From: Hetaerina americana | Taxonomy: Eukaryota; Arthropoda; Insecta; Odonata; Calopterygidae | Reading direction: 5' to 3' | DNA: 64,000 bases | NCBI GenBank assembly: GCA_022747635.1 | Contig: JAKTNV010000023.1 | Coordinates: forward strand, 5,781,848-5,845,847 | In this document: positions 44,090 to 54,841 of the stretch, piece by piece | Layout: each line of letters starts with the position of its first letter | Position numbering within the stretch: position 1 is the first letter of the stretch | Made by a program: the position numbers and the translations under genes | The notes under the pieces: model-generated | Told to the model about the DNA's origin: nothing | Seen by the model: the letters and a program-made list of their open reading frames with translations, nothing else | Database searches by the model: none

Positions 44090-44301
44090 ACTGTAAATAG
44101 TGGTGGTGCCCTGTGCGCATTCCCCTTGAATCCGATAAGAGTTACAGGGTCATATACATGCCAGAATTGTTTCTAGAGGAGCGTCTCATGCATGTGCCAT
44201 GACTTTGTCGGTTCGTGTCCTGTGCCTGACTGAAGTGGATAAATCCTCTGCCACACTCCTTCCCGGTTGCTTGCAAGGAATTATGTAGATGTAGTTTCCA
44301 A
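44090..44301 (+). repeat. CR1-type LINE 3' end
   Basis: GGTGGTGCCCTGTGCGCATT up to CCCGGTTGCTTGCAAGGAAT and TATGTAGATGTAG. The terminal GTAGATGTAG and the GGTTGCTTGC…TATGTAG arrangement identify it; the body is diverged from the other tails. Confidence 0.5.
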
Positions 44302-44499
44302 TTCTGAATGACATGTCTTGGTATGGTGGTAGTCTGTCGTTTAAGTGGCTGTGGTTAATGGCTTACTTTTTGGCATATCTGAGGACTTTTAAGAGGGTGA
44401 AATCAAACACTTGTTTGGAACTAAGCTTTCCGCCAGCATGTACGAGTACATAGATTGATTGGCGCGTATTTTGTGTGTTCATACAGAGAATTTTACCCT

Positions 44500-44618
44500 T
44501 TTACTAAACCATTAAACACCCTTTCTCTCCCTCATCCCGTATCAATCTTACTTGGAGCATGCACCCCATGCCACAACCATTTTTTGGTGGATTGCGGGGT
44601 ATTTATGCAGATGTAGAC
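44500..44618 (+). repeat. CR1-type LINE 3' tail
   Basis: TTAAACACCCTTTCTCTCCC…, GGTGGATTGCGGGGTATTTA and TGCAGATGTAGAC. Nearly the same layout as 43640-43767. Confidence 0.6.
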
Positions 44619-44799
44619 ATAATAACATGATAAATAATGAAGTTTCTCGATAGTAAAACTATCAAACATTATCTTGTTCCTGATTTTTTTAATTATCTAT
44701 AATTTTTAACATGTATTTTACTCTTTAAGAGTGTACTTCTTCAAATAATTGACCCATTCCTAAATGAAATTCAATCCGTAAATATGATGTATATATGTA

Positions 44800-46520
44800 T
44801 GCTCTGCCATGAACTAAAACCTTGACGTGGTAGAAGGGCTCGTGCGTTCCGAGGACCCTTAGAGCTGTGCTGGGAGCAATGGTAATTTCTCCTGGTAGGG
44901 TCACCCATGCCAGATATGTCGAAGGTTACCAGACGAAAGGTTGTCCACGCCGCGTCTGTTCCTCAGTGAGGCGGCGGCGAAGACGTCTGACTCCAGAGGG
45001 GCAGCCATTGTGTCCCCCTAAAACACTATTGAGGAAGGTGTCGCGAAACCACTTCAATTATTATTCCCACCACTTTAATGATGGACACTGTAGATAATAT
45101 CAGTCCTGGTAGCCACGGGACTCAGCTCAATCGGCCATGTGTCGTGCCCGGCAGCGGGAGAGGCAAGGCTTCCGCGGTCGTCATCTCACTAAAGACTTGC
45201 AAGGTAAAACCGACAGCAGCATAACAGAAAATACAGAAGAAGAAGACCGAATTATTTAGAATAGGAACTTGGAATGTTAGGACACTGCTGGACAGGAAAA
45301 TTAGAGAATATTAAGCAATAGATGGAAAGAGGAAAATAGATATTTTGGCGAGGGAATAGAGTAATTTTTAATAGAGTAATATACAGCGGAGGGAACGAGT
45401 GCCACCGAGGGGCTGCCATAAAATTGAATAAAGAGGTAGGAATGACCTGAGGCAACAGGGACAAGTAACGGATAGAATATTCGTGGTAGATATAAGCAGT
45501 ACCTACGATCTTGGTCGTTGTTCAGGTATACATGCCACCGAGCAACTATGAGGAGGGAGAAGTTAATAGGATATACGATCAGTTAGACGAGATAATCGTA
45601 GAAGACATAATCTGTGTTTCTGCAGGAAAGCATTTGATAGTGATGGGGGATTGGTATGCGACGGTAGGCGAAGGAAGGATGGTGATGAGGTGGGGGGGCT
45701 ACGATTTAGGTACGAGGAATGACCGCGGGGAGAAAGCAGTTGAGTTCTGCATGAGACAGGGGTTAGTCATCACCAAAACTTGGTTTAGACACCACAAAAG
45801 ACGCAGGTATACATGGAAAACGCCAGATGACTCAGAAATGTATCAGTTAGATTATATTATGGTTAGGAGCCGATTTTGAAAGAGTTGATTGGAAAAGGTC
45901 AAGGGAACCACGGATCACGGTTGAGATGATTAGAAAAATAGATTAAAGAAGAAAATGGAAGAATGTAAACACCGAGTTAGGCAGAAGGAAATAAAAAGAG
46001 TTAAATAGTGAATTGAGACGGGTAACAGATAAAGCAAAAGAAGCATGGTGGGAGACGCAGTACGAGGATGTGTAAAGTTTGCCGGTGAAGGGTGAAATGA
46101 GTGCGCTATTCAAGAAGGTTAAAACACTATCGGGGAGTAAAAAGGGAAGATCTGTGTTTACAATTATAGATAAGTTGGGTAAGATGATAATTGAAACAAA
46201 AAAGATCCAAAAGAGATGGAAAAAATATATAGAAGAACTGTATGGTAAAGAACTCAGACCAACAAGCTCAGACATAGGAAGAGAACATGATGTGGATGAA
46301 AGTAGCTGAGGTCCAGGCATACTCGACAAAAAGATAGAAAAGGTCTTAAAGGAGATTAAATGAAATATGGCCGTAGGGGTAGACAACATTCCTGCTGAAC
46401 CACTAAAATGTTTAGGAAAATATGGGAGGAAGAATCTACGATATATGGACTGATTCATAGCATCTATGAGGAAGGAATCTGGCCGGAAGACTTCTTTAAA
46501 CATTTAATCTTCAGCTGTAC
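44800..46520 (+). mobile_element. RTE-type LINE, degenerate, 3'-truncated
   Basis: Holds the fullest 5' leader in the window (ACCTTGACGTGGTAGAAGGG…AGAGCTGTGCTGGGAG…CTCCTGGTAGGGTCACCC), then the endonuclease region with many indels. Recognisable pieces are GTWNVRT near 45270, VYMPPSNYEEGE and VMGDWYATVG (Asn to Tyr at a catalytic position, 45640-45665). HHKRRRYTWKTPDDSEMYQL follows. The DSDHN block and part of the linker are missing after about 45880. It resumes at 45905 and reaches the start of the reverse transcriptase (IHSIYEEGIWPEDF, 46450-46495), then ends near 46520. Same family as 11583 and 39189 but older. Confidence 0.8.
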
Positions 46521-46529
46521 TACAGGTGA

Positions 46530-47355
46530 TAACAGAGTCTTCGCAAGCCTTTTAATACAGTTATATAGGCCTCGGCTTGTAATATGTTCATAGGAAAGAA
46601 AAATTGCAATGCAACGTACTGCTTGTCGCGTTATATCCACCGTTGCCGTTGGCGAACTGAAAATGTTTCAATTTGCAATGGTTGCCGCTTAGGCAATACT
46701 CAAAACCGTGAAATATGTAGACTTACACATTAAACTAACAACATAACAAAATATATTTTTGTCATTAAAGAACATGCTATAAAAAATTGTATGATTATTC
46801 CTCAGTGAGCGGCCTTCGTGGAAAGTAAATAGGAGAAGGGTGCGTTTAAATAGCTGTATTATGAATTTGGATTGAATTTGAATGTATAACCAAGAGGAAA
46901 TATTTTCACTGTTAAAACGGCGTCAGTTTGTTTTGTCAAACGAGTGTTTGAATCACAGAGGCACAAAATTCAGACGAAAGAATAATCGGCACATGGTCCA
47001 CGAAAATAAGTAATTGATTTGGCATGTCTATTATGCTCACGTAATTATCTTACCTGGAGGCAGTTACTCATAAAAACGAAGACGTAACAGTGAAAATGGT
47101 ACGTCCTGTGTCTTTTTACCGTATGAAGCTTCCTATATGCGTTTGGAAGGAGGCTTCATAGAGGTACTCTAACAGAGTTGGTACCCCAATCGAATCACGC
47201 CATAATCTAAAACTGCATCCCTCTTAGGAAAACCGCCACGGAAACAGCGGTAAAGACTGACGAGGAAATATTCGCCAAGTAACAAGGGTAAAAACATATA
47301 CACAAACAAAAATATATATCCACAAATACACACCCCGCACGTAGCTGCGAGGTCA
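46530..47355. other. No feature recognised (within ZIP intron)
   Basis: AT-rich intronic sequence with no repeat or coding signal that I recognise. Confidence 0.5.
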
Positions 47356-47359
47356 TGTG

Positions 47360-47450
47360 GGGGGGGGGCAGCAATGCAAAGTTGCCAAGATCAATATGGT
47401 CTAACCTATGAGCTTTTTGTTGTAGAATATTAACATACTAATCAAAAGAG
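47360..47450 (+). repeat. Unassigned dispersed repeat, copy 1
   Basis: GCAATGCAAAGTTGCCAAGA followed by TCAATATGGTCT, ATGAGCTTTTTGTTGTAGAA and TATTAACATACTAATC. It aligns by eye with 48515-48605. The family is unknown. Confidence 0.45.
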
Positions 47451-48514
47451 TTCTAGGCCACCAGCCATTATGTATCTAACTATGAGCTTATTCAAAAATA
47501 TGGATATTTATTTGATCATATACACTAGCAAACCTATGCATACACACATGCCTACATACATAATGCAGTAGCTGTTGTTTGACCCAATCATTGAATTTAC
47601 TCGGATGTCGTGTACCTTTACAAAGGGGAAACTAATTGGAAATCAATGAGGCATGAGTGAAATACTTTGACCTACACTGGAATAAACTTCACCCTTGAAA
47701 ATTTTAAAGAGACCAGTGAAAGTGGGGAATAATGAAACAACCGATAACCGTTAGCAAATGCACGTTGATACCACTCTCCTGGAATATCGGCATTTGGCGT
47801 GCGACATCACCGCCCTGACCGGTGTCTCCCAGGGCCCGAGTAAAATGGCCTGAGCCTCATCTCAAACCCATTCAACTAACTGCAGTGGGCCGTCGAGTCG
47901 GCTCGGGTGATTCTTTATTGTCCTAACACTAATAGGATCCTAGACATGTGCGAATCCTTCTAGGCCCAGGGACAACTTGATGATTCATTGTTCGTCGTCC
48001 TCATTGTGCCCTTGACGCGTGGTGACGTTGAAGATGGATTGCACAAATGACGTGCGGCATGGTAAGAGATCGTTCTGAGATTGTAGAATTACTGGCATCT
48101 CTTTTCAGATGCAAGGGCCTTTACCTTTTCTATGAACCGTAATGTGTGGTGACACATATAGACAATCATTTGGAAATAAATAATATCTTTTACATCACAA
48201 AGAAATAATCGGAAATCGACTTCAGTTTGGTGGTCCGGAATTTTTTAGCTTACTAAAAATCGCTATAATTCCTCCGATGAAAAAAGGCGTTCCGTAGCTA
48301 GTGCTTAGCTATATTTCAAACAAATGAAATTAATCGTTAATATCAAAGCTTAGCTTTCAAAAAAAGGTATTTTGCTGAATCATTGATTTAATTACAATAT
48401 TTTTATATCAATCGCTGAATTACATCAATTTTGATGTAATATTGTGATTTGAAAAGTTTTGGTGGAGAAGTAGTGGAGGCATATGGAACACGTTTCACTC
48501 GAATTTCAGTGGTT

Positions 48515-48605
48515 CCCGCATTGCAGTATATGGTTTCCAAGATCAATGTGATGGTCTCTATTATGAACTTTTAACTGTAGAATATGGACGAATTAATCTA
48601 AGGGA
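48515..48605 (+). repeat. Unassigned dispersed repeat, copy 2
   Basis: GCATTGCAGTATATGGTTTC, CAAGATCAATGTGATGGTCT, ATGAACTTTTAACTGTAGAA and TATGGACGAATTAATCT correspond to copy 1 at 47360. It abuts an RTE 3' fragment. Confidence 0.45.
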
Positions 48606-48835
48606 AATGTAAAGCGCTTTGATTGGCGATGGAATGACGCAGACTCTGATTGAGGGGAGAAGCAAGGGCGGTAGGAGGGGGAAAAGGATAGGATTGTTGG
48701 ACCTATTGAATGTAGGTAGAAAATCTGTGGAACTGAAGAAGGTTGTCTTGTTAAACCAGCCCGAGAATTGTAGGGGTGTTGAGTTTATGTCCATCCAAAA
48801 CCCATCTTATGATATATAAAACTGATGACTACCAG
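48606..48835 (+). repeat. RTE 3' end fragment
   Basis: A short C-terminal coding remnant (MTQTLIEGRSKGGRRGKRIG) is followed by the RTE tail TGTCCATCCAAAACCCATCT and TAAAACTGATGACTACCAGA. The tail matches the shared 3' terminus less well than the 21215 or 42445 copies. Confidence 0.55.
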
Positions 48836-49540
48836 ATGAATAAATTCCGATATTTTAGGTCAAAAGATGAAAATATTAATTTTGGCCAGCATATAAATTT
48901 CGATTTTCTTCCGCTATACGAAGGCCAGAAATCTGTGTGGCAATGGAAGTAGGAATGTCAACATTCCAACGAATATCATTACTAATAATGTTAACTTTAG
49001 CAACCTTCTCTTTCCCAACCTGCTCGTTGAACTTGATTTTCATTCCTCACCAGCATTTATCCTGATCAGTGTAAAATTGTTGCAAAATGAATCAGTCTTT
49101 GTCTACAATTCAGGAGCACCGCAAAGCTAGGCCCCCCTGTATGCCACTCCTATTCTATAAGTCTGGAACTCAAGAACGTAATATGACCATGAAATTTATT
49201 GCTTACGTTTCCTACCTTCATTTTAGAAAATACCTGCCATTGCGATTTCTTGGAGACAAAAACGATGTAGCTGCTGGGAAAAATGTCTGCAAATATGAAC
49301 TCCGTTCCATGCTTTCATTTACTTATGTCTTTTTCATGGCTAGTGTTGTTATTTTCTCTTCCTTCCGCAAGGAAAAATGTATGAAAATGTATGTACCTAA
49401 CTCATGAAGGATTTTCAATAATTTGTCAATTGAAAGCTCTCTTCTTCATATTTGGAGCCATTAAATTTCAACCCACAAACTTATCAATAACTATCAAATT
49501 AAACCTATTCATAGTAATGACATTATAACTTTCTTTGCAG

Positions 49541-49710
49541 TTTGGGGCTATGGAATTCTATCCTCGGGTCTTATTAGCCTCTCTGGGATTGGAGGACTTG
49601 TATTATATCCAATAATGACCAAAGGCTACTTCGTAGAAATTATGAATTTTTTGATTGGTCTATCTTTCGGATCTCTGTCAACAACATCAATCTTCCAGCT
49701 CTTACCAGAG
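49541..49710 (+). CDS. ZIP8/14-like metal transporter, helices 1-2 exon
   Basis: Acceptor TTCTTTGCAG|TTTGGG, donor CCAGAG|GTGAAT. With the base carried from the previous exon it encodes 57 residues starting VWGYGILSSGLISLSGIGG and ending TTSIFQLLPE. The first helix (WGYG…LVLYPIM) and the second helix (IMNFLIGLSFGSLSTTSIFQ) are the first two of the eight expected in ZIP transporters. The WGYG start and the FQL(L/I)PE end are signature stretches of the LIV-1 subfamily. The second exon boundary falls after PE in phase 0. ZIP proteins of this group carry Zn, Fe or Mn from outside or from vesicles into the cytosol. Confidence 0.95.
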
Positions 49711-50359
49711 GTGAATATGTTGACCCCACCATTTAATGACTATTACTAAAAGAAATGTTGTTTAACAAAATATCCTTTTTTTATTATTTTTAGGGAAGGA
49801 AAAATTGATCTGATAACCCCCTTAATCAATAAGAAGTATGAATTCCATATTCATGTTATGTAGGCATGCTTATGAAAAGATATTACAACTTAGCATCATA
49901 TCAAGGCTTCAAACAACATTCAAAAAACTGACATTTTCATTTCAATGTTACCTAATTTGATTGGCAGCTCGTGTACCCTTATGGGTAGCCCAAATACTGG
50001 CCTAAAGTTGATTGCTCCTGTGGTTTGACCCCTAAGAAAACTGATAGCAGTTTATTATTGGCACCCTAGAGTGACATAGGCCAGATAACTTTTAGTTTCA
50101 ATGCCTTGTCTATCTATGACATCTATTTGTACTTAGACATCAGACAGATAATCATACATTATTTACAAAACATATAACCTTCATGGCATATTGGTTGGAG
50201 TCAACTGATTGATTTCTTTTTTGATGGAATATTACAAAATTGCAGTTAGCAGTAAATACTTTCTTGTAAAATGTACTTCTCAGATTGATCGTTTCAGTCA
50301 TTACTTTGTGGAAACAATTCATACCACTGCTCTCACCTGTGGAAGTGCAATTGACTCTA

Positions 50360-51255
50360 CGAGGGCGGTTCAATAAGTACTCGTGTTAGAAATGAATAAA
50401 CCATTTTTTCAAAAACATATTTTTTATTTTTCAACATAGTCCCCTTTTAGAAAGATGCACCTCTCCAAACGTTCCGGCCATTTTTTTAACCTCTCCAAAA
50501 AATAGGATTTGTCGAACTCTCCAAAATACGCCTCTGTCTCGGCGATATCTTCCTCGTTTGAGCTAAATTTTTTCCCGCGAGCCGTTTCTTCATATTAGGG
50601 AATAAGAAAAAGCCGCAGGGAGTCAGATTGGGTGAATACGGAGGGTGCGGCAGCAATTCATAACGTAGTTCATGCAGTTTGGCGGCGACAATTCCGGATG
50701 AATGTGTTGTCCACCGTGAGCAATCGCGGCACCCATCGGGCCGAAAATTTTTTCATCGCCAACTTATCATGTAAAATATAAATTGCCGTTCCGGTCGACA
50801 CACTCACGGCCTCTGCTACTTCGCGCACTTTCGTTCGTCGATCAGCGAGAATCATGGCGTGGACTTTTTGAATGATGTAACCACGTCTGCCGGGCGTCCT
50901 GGTCACTCGTCATCAAAAACAGATGTTCGCCCACGTTTAAATTCGTTGAACCAGCATCTAACTGTGGTCATAGATGGCGAAGCGTCCCCATAAACAGCAA
51001 CTTTGCTTTTATCTCCTGGCATCTCTTCCGATCCAAAAACAAAAAGCGAATTACCGAACAATACTGCTCTTTTTCCATCTGCGAAAATCACGAAACACGT
51101 CTTACTCGAATGGCTGCCAAATCCAACCTAACCTTTAGATCAGTTTGAAATTTGTTTCACCGTCGTTTGATGGATGGCAGCACTCAATGATAACATGAAC
51201 TTCCCTCAGGAACGCCCTTTGTCCTCAAACATGGGTACTTATTGAACCACCCTCG
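50360..51255 (-). mobile_element. Mariner element, 896 bp, internally deleted, intact ends
   Basis: TA on both sides (50358-50359, 51256-51257) and inverted termini CGAGGG(C/T)GGTTCAATAAGTA on each end. The minus strand encodes an N-terminal transposase part (FGNSLFVFGSEEMPGDKSKV, GDASPSMTTVRCWFNEFKRG, RTSVFDDE). After a stop the second helix-turn-helix part reads GYIIQKVHAMILADRRTKVR, LAMKKFSARWVPRLLTVDN. From there it jumps to the C-terminal end (SSN…ETEAYFGEFDKSYF), so most of the catalytic domain is lost. The first frame uses a Phe-rich relative of the usual EKEQYCSVIRFLFL start. Not autonomous. Confidence 0.92.
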
Positions 51256-53490
51256 TATTCTCTTGCATTTTTTCCTTCCTTACAAATAAAACTAATCAAT
51301 ATTTATTGGACTAAAAATACTTGCACCCACATCCCAATGGTAAAAGTCCATGAAACACCATGGATTCCTGATGAAATCAACCAGAGGATGTGGGTAATTA
51401 ATTGGGGAAGATAGGCTTTTGTAAATTCTCCATCAGATTGTAGTAAAGAAAACCAGGTCACAGTCATGGAATTTCATTCAAAATACCGATATATTTTTGC
51501 TAATTACCAAATGGACTATTAAAAATTGATCATCACCAATTTTATTAAGTAAAACCCAATATAATACCAATTGAGGCACTACCATAAACAATTTGAACTG
51601 AGTTACAAACAGATCCAGGAATTCGAAATGCTGAAGAGGAAAATCTTGTTACAGACAGATGAGGATAGCTTACAGAAAACAGATTAGTTCGTCCCCCTGG
51701 CTCAAAATTCATCTTTCAGAGTTACCCTCACTAGTAGAGGGTGCCAGAGATTGAAGTAGAGAAATGACAGGTTTCTCACATCCTATATATTTTCTTGGGA
51801 TTAGTTTGTGTATTTACAGATCAGCTGGGGAGTAGGTCTCTGAAAGTTAATTGAAAATCCACAACTGTTTTATTTGGCTGTTTTATTAAAAGTGATAAGA
51901 CCACAATTTGGCAACATTTATTTACAAAAAGCTTCAAGGGATAAGGATTGGTTGAGTTGAAATATAGCCACCATTGTTGAAAACGAGGAACTACATGGCT
52001 AGGGCAATTTATAGTTTTTCCTCCATTAATGCCGTTTTATGGGCTATATTTAAGGAATAATCAAATTATTTTATCATGTAATGAGAAGTGGATGAAAATT
52101 AGGAAGAAGCTTTGTAGGGCCAAGTTTTGCTCATTCTACGAGACCTCAGGGTAGCAGGGGTGGTTTGGTTTTGGGCAATCTTCTGGACTTAAACGCTGCA
52201 CAAATTGGCAGTGGAAGTGACAATCCAGAATATGATGACATCCATAGAACCAACACTCAGGAGAGGGATGTGCAAATTCATATCATAAGTAGCCTTGGTG
52301 ATCATGGTAAATTGGAGCATTGATGAGCAGTCCCAGAATGTGTGACTTTCTGCCTGCCACTGCAAGAGACTGCAGCACCTGGGATCGTCTACACATGAAA
52401 ATAATGCTGCTATTGCAATAAGATAGGACATATTCGAAAGGCATGTTGAAAGAAGAGCAGTATGAGAAGGAGAACACTATGCAAATGCTTTTGTGAGAGC
52501 ACCAAAGAATTGAAAAAATATCACAGTATATAAAATATTATTCCATATTCTCATTACACACGAAGTGTTTTATAATTTACTCCCAGGTCTCCCTTTCATT
52601 ATCCTCAGTAATCTTTGACACTGTAATGGAGTTACTTATGGATGGAATTGAAGGAGTAGGTAATTATTTACACAAATAATGCCCAGTCCACAGAGAAACA
52701 ATCATGCAAGAGCGAGTAAGACTGGTGTTAAATAGATTAGATAATGCTGATGACCGAGCTAAGAATATGTTGTGCTACAGAGATAAGATAAAGTCCTAAT
52801 TTCTTGCTGAGATTAGAAGAATGGCAGTTTGCAAGGAGACGAGTAGGATTTTTGGAATAGTCAATTCTTCAAGAAGAAATTTGCCATAGCAAAAGCATGA
52901 TAATTGAATTTTCCAAGTGCATTAAAGTAGGAGAGATAATAGGAGCAATTATGGCATCCATGAAGATCATTTATTTGCAAAATTGGTGTCCCACTAATGG
53001 CATTCCAGAACAAGTAGTCACTGAGCCATCATTTCAGCCTGAAGAATTTTCAAGGTTTTTATACAAATAACAGCAATCAATAAAACTTTGACCTCATACA
53101 ATCAAGTTACAAATGGTCAGGATAAAAGGGTGGTAAAATCAATAAAAAATTCAATATAAGAGTTGCAATTTGTGCATTCAAATATCCTTCTGGCCTAGCA
53201 TACAAATCCAAGTATGCACATATCTTTCATATGAGCTCATTGGTCAACAACTACAAACAGCCATAGATAAACTGAATCTGAAAGCTTGGCCAAAAGCAGC
53301 ACAAAAAGAGTTGAAGAAGAAATGCAAAAGACAAAGCCCTCATTTGCAAAATGATTTGTAGAGGTTCACTTTGCTTCTAACAAGATATTTGAAGGTAAGG
53401 ACTTCTAGGCGCTCTTGTATGAATGGAAAGTCCTCCAAATGGTTAGATCTGCCGCCAGGTAGGTAGGCATGATAGACATTACTGGGATCA

Positions 53491-53540
53491 GCTAATGGGC
53501 CGGGTAGATGGACCCCAGTCCATCAACCTGGCCCATCAGC
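53491..53540. repeat. Imperfect inverted repeat, 23-base arms
   Basis: GCTAATGGGCCGGGTAGATG-GAC (53491-53513) and its complement (53518-53540) pair at 20 of 23 positions around the 4-base loop CCCA. It is GC-richer than the surrounding intron. The function is unknown. Confidence 0.8.
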
Positions 53541-54721
53541 ATCTCAGGAACAAAATACTGGTACGGACGTGTTGCCAGGTAATATTTTTGTATTTGATGA
53601 TGGTGATGTAGGGGACCCTGACATTCTCCCTAATTTCCTCATGGATTGGTTTTCTCCCAGTCATACTGTGTGAAGCCCCCCCCCCCCTCCCCAAGGTTTC
53701 CTTCCTTCATCTGAAACTCCCATGTGTTGTAGGAGTGAGTCTGGAGCTGGACTGATCTCTGAAGGTGAATCTGAGTCCCCTGCAGTGGTAATGGACTTGG
53801 ATTAGCACCTCAAGCTCCGGTGAGCCATGGGTATTCATCAAGTGAAAATGCATCAGTGCTCAAAGCTTCAACAAGGCTCCAGAACCCTCCAAATTACCTA
53901 AAGGGCTATCTAAGAAAGAACTTATTGAGTGTTTTATTGTGTGAACATGTTGATGGTTGTTTTTTTCGATTCCCTGTTAAGCTGGCTGTGAATCCAATCC
54001 AGTAACTCTGTGTGGATGGGATTAAACTTTGCATTTCTCAAGATTCTATTCTGTGAGAAAATGATTCATTTTTCGATTTGCTTCTTCTTGAATTGTTTTG
54101 ACTCAAAAGTTGTATGATTAATGTTGACTCTTTATTCCCAATTAATATACAAGTATAGTATGTTGCCTGTTAGTCATTTTAAATTTCAATAATACTTCTT
54201 TCATACCTAACAATTGCAATACTTATATATATTACTAAAAGGGAAGGACATTATCATTTATTGATTTGTACAATTTGCATTTTATATCATTGCCTTTGTT
54301 TCACATATCATGTGAGTTGTGTTGCATAGCAATGCTTCATATTGAATCTAACAGGATAGCAAGCATCAATCTTTAATAATGATTCAGCTGAGATGTAAGC
54401 CTCTTGAAGTTAATTGTAATACCACTGTATATTTGATCATTTTATTCAAAGTGCATGCAGAATTGACACCAATTTGAAGGTAATTTATTTTAAACAGCTG
54501 AGGTGGCGATTGAAAAACCATTTATGAATCAAGATTTTATGCGGCTGTGAATTCTATGACCATTTATAGGATATATACATATATTTTGACTGATTGAAAT
54601 AACTGATAACATTAACTCCAAATATGAATTAGAAAAATAGTTTAAATATTTCCCGATATGGAAAAAGTAGTTCATAAATTTCCTGCACTTGCATATCTTA
54701 TACCAAAAATACTTTTTACAG

Positions 54722-54841
54722 AGTTTTGGTGTTATGGAGTTTGATGAAGAATACCTTTTCAAAGCATTAATTGCTTGGGGTAGCATATGGATATTTTACA
54801 ACATCGGAGTTTTCACAGCAATCCTCTCTGTAAATGGAAAG
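54722..54841 (+). CDS. ZIP8/14-like metal transporter, helix 3 exon
   Basis: Acceptor ACTTTTTACAG|AGTTTT, donor GGAAAG|GTTAGT; exactly 40 codons, phase 0 at both ends. The peptide SFGVMEFDEEYLFKALIAWG leads into the hydrophobic SIWIFYNIGVFTAILSVNGK. In ZIP14 this position has AFGF…, a short acidic segment, then helix 3. It follows helix 2 without gap, as expected. Helix 3 leads into the cytosolic loop encoded by the next exon. Confidence 0.9.

Larger units (their letters stand above)
43338..49540 (+). other. ZIP intron (6.2 kb) with LINE, RTE and other repeats
   Basis: Intron bounded by GTAAGA and TTTCTTTGCAG. It holds several CR1-type LINE tails (43404-44618), a degenerate RTE copy (44800-46520), an unassigned duplicated segment (47360 and 48515) and an RTE 3' fragment (48600-48835). 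The rest has no recognisable feature; the open frame at 49087-49407 has no known similarity. Confidence 0.8.
49711..54721 (+). other. ZIP intron (5.0 kb) with a mariner insertion
   Basis: Bounded by GTGAAT and TTTTTACAG. Contains the mariner at 50360-51255 and an imperfect inverted repeat at 53491-53540. The rest (49720-50350, 51260-53480, 53545-54720) shows no gene or repeat that I recognise. Confidence 0.8.
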
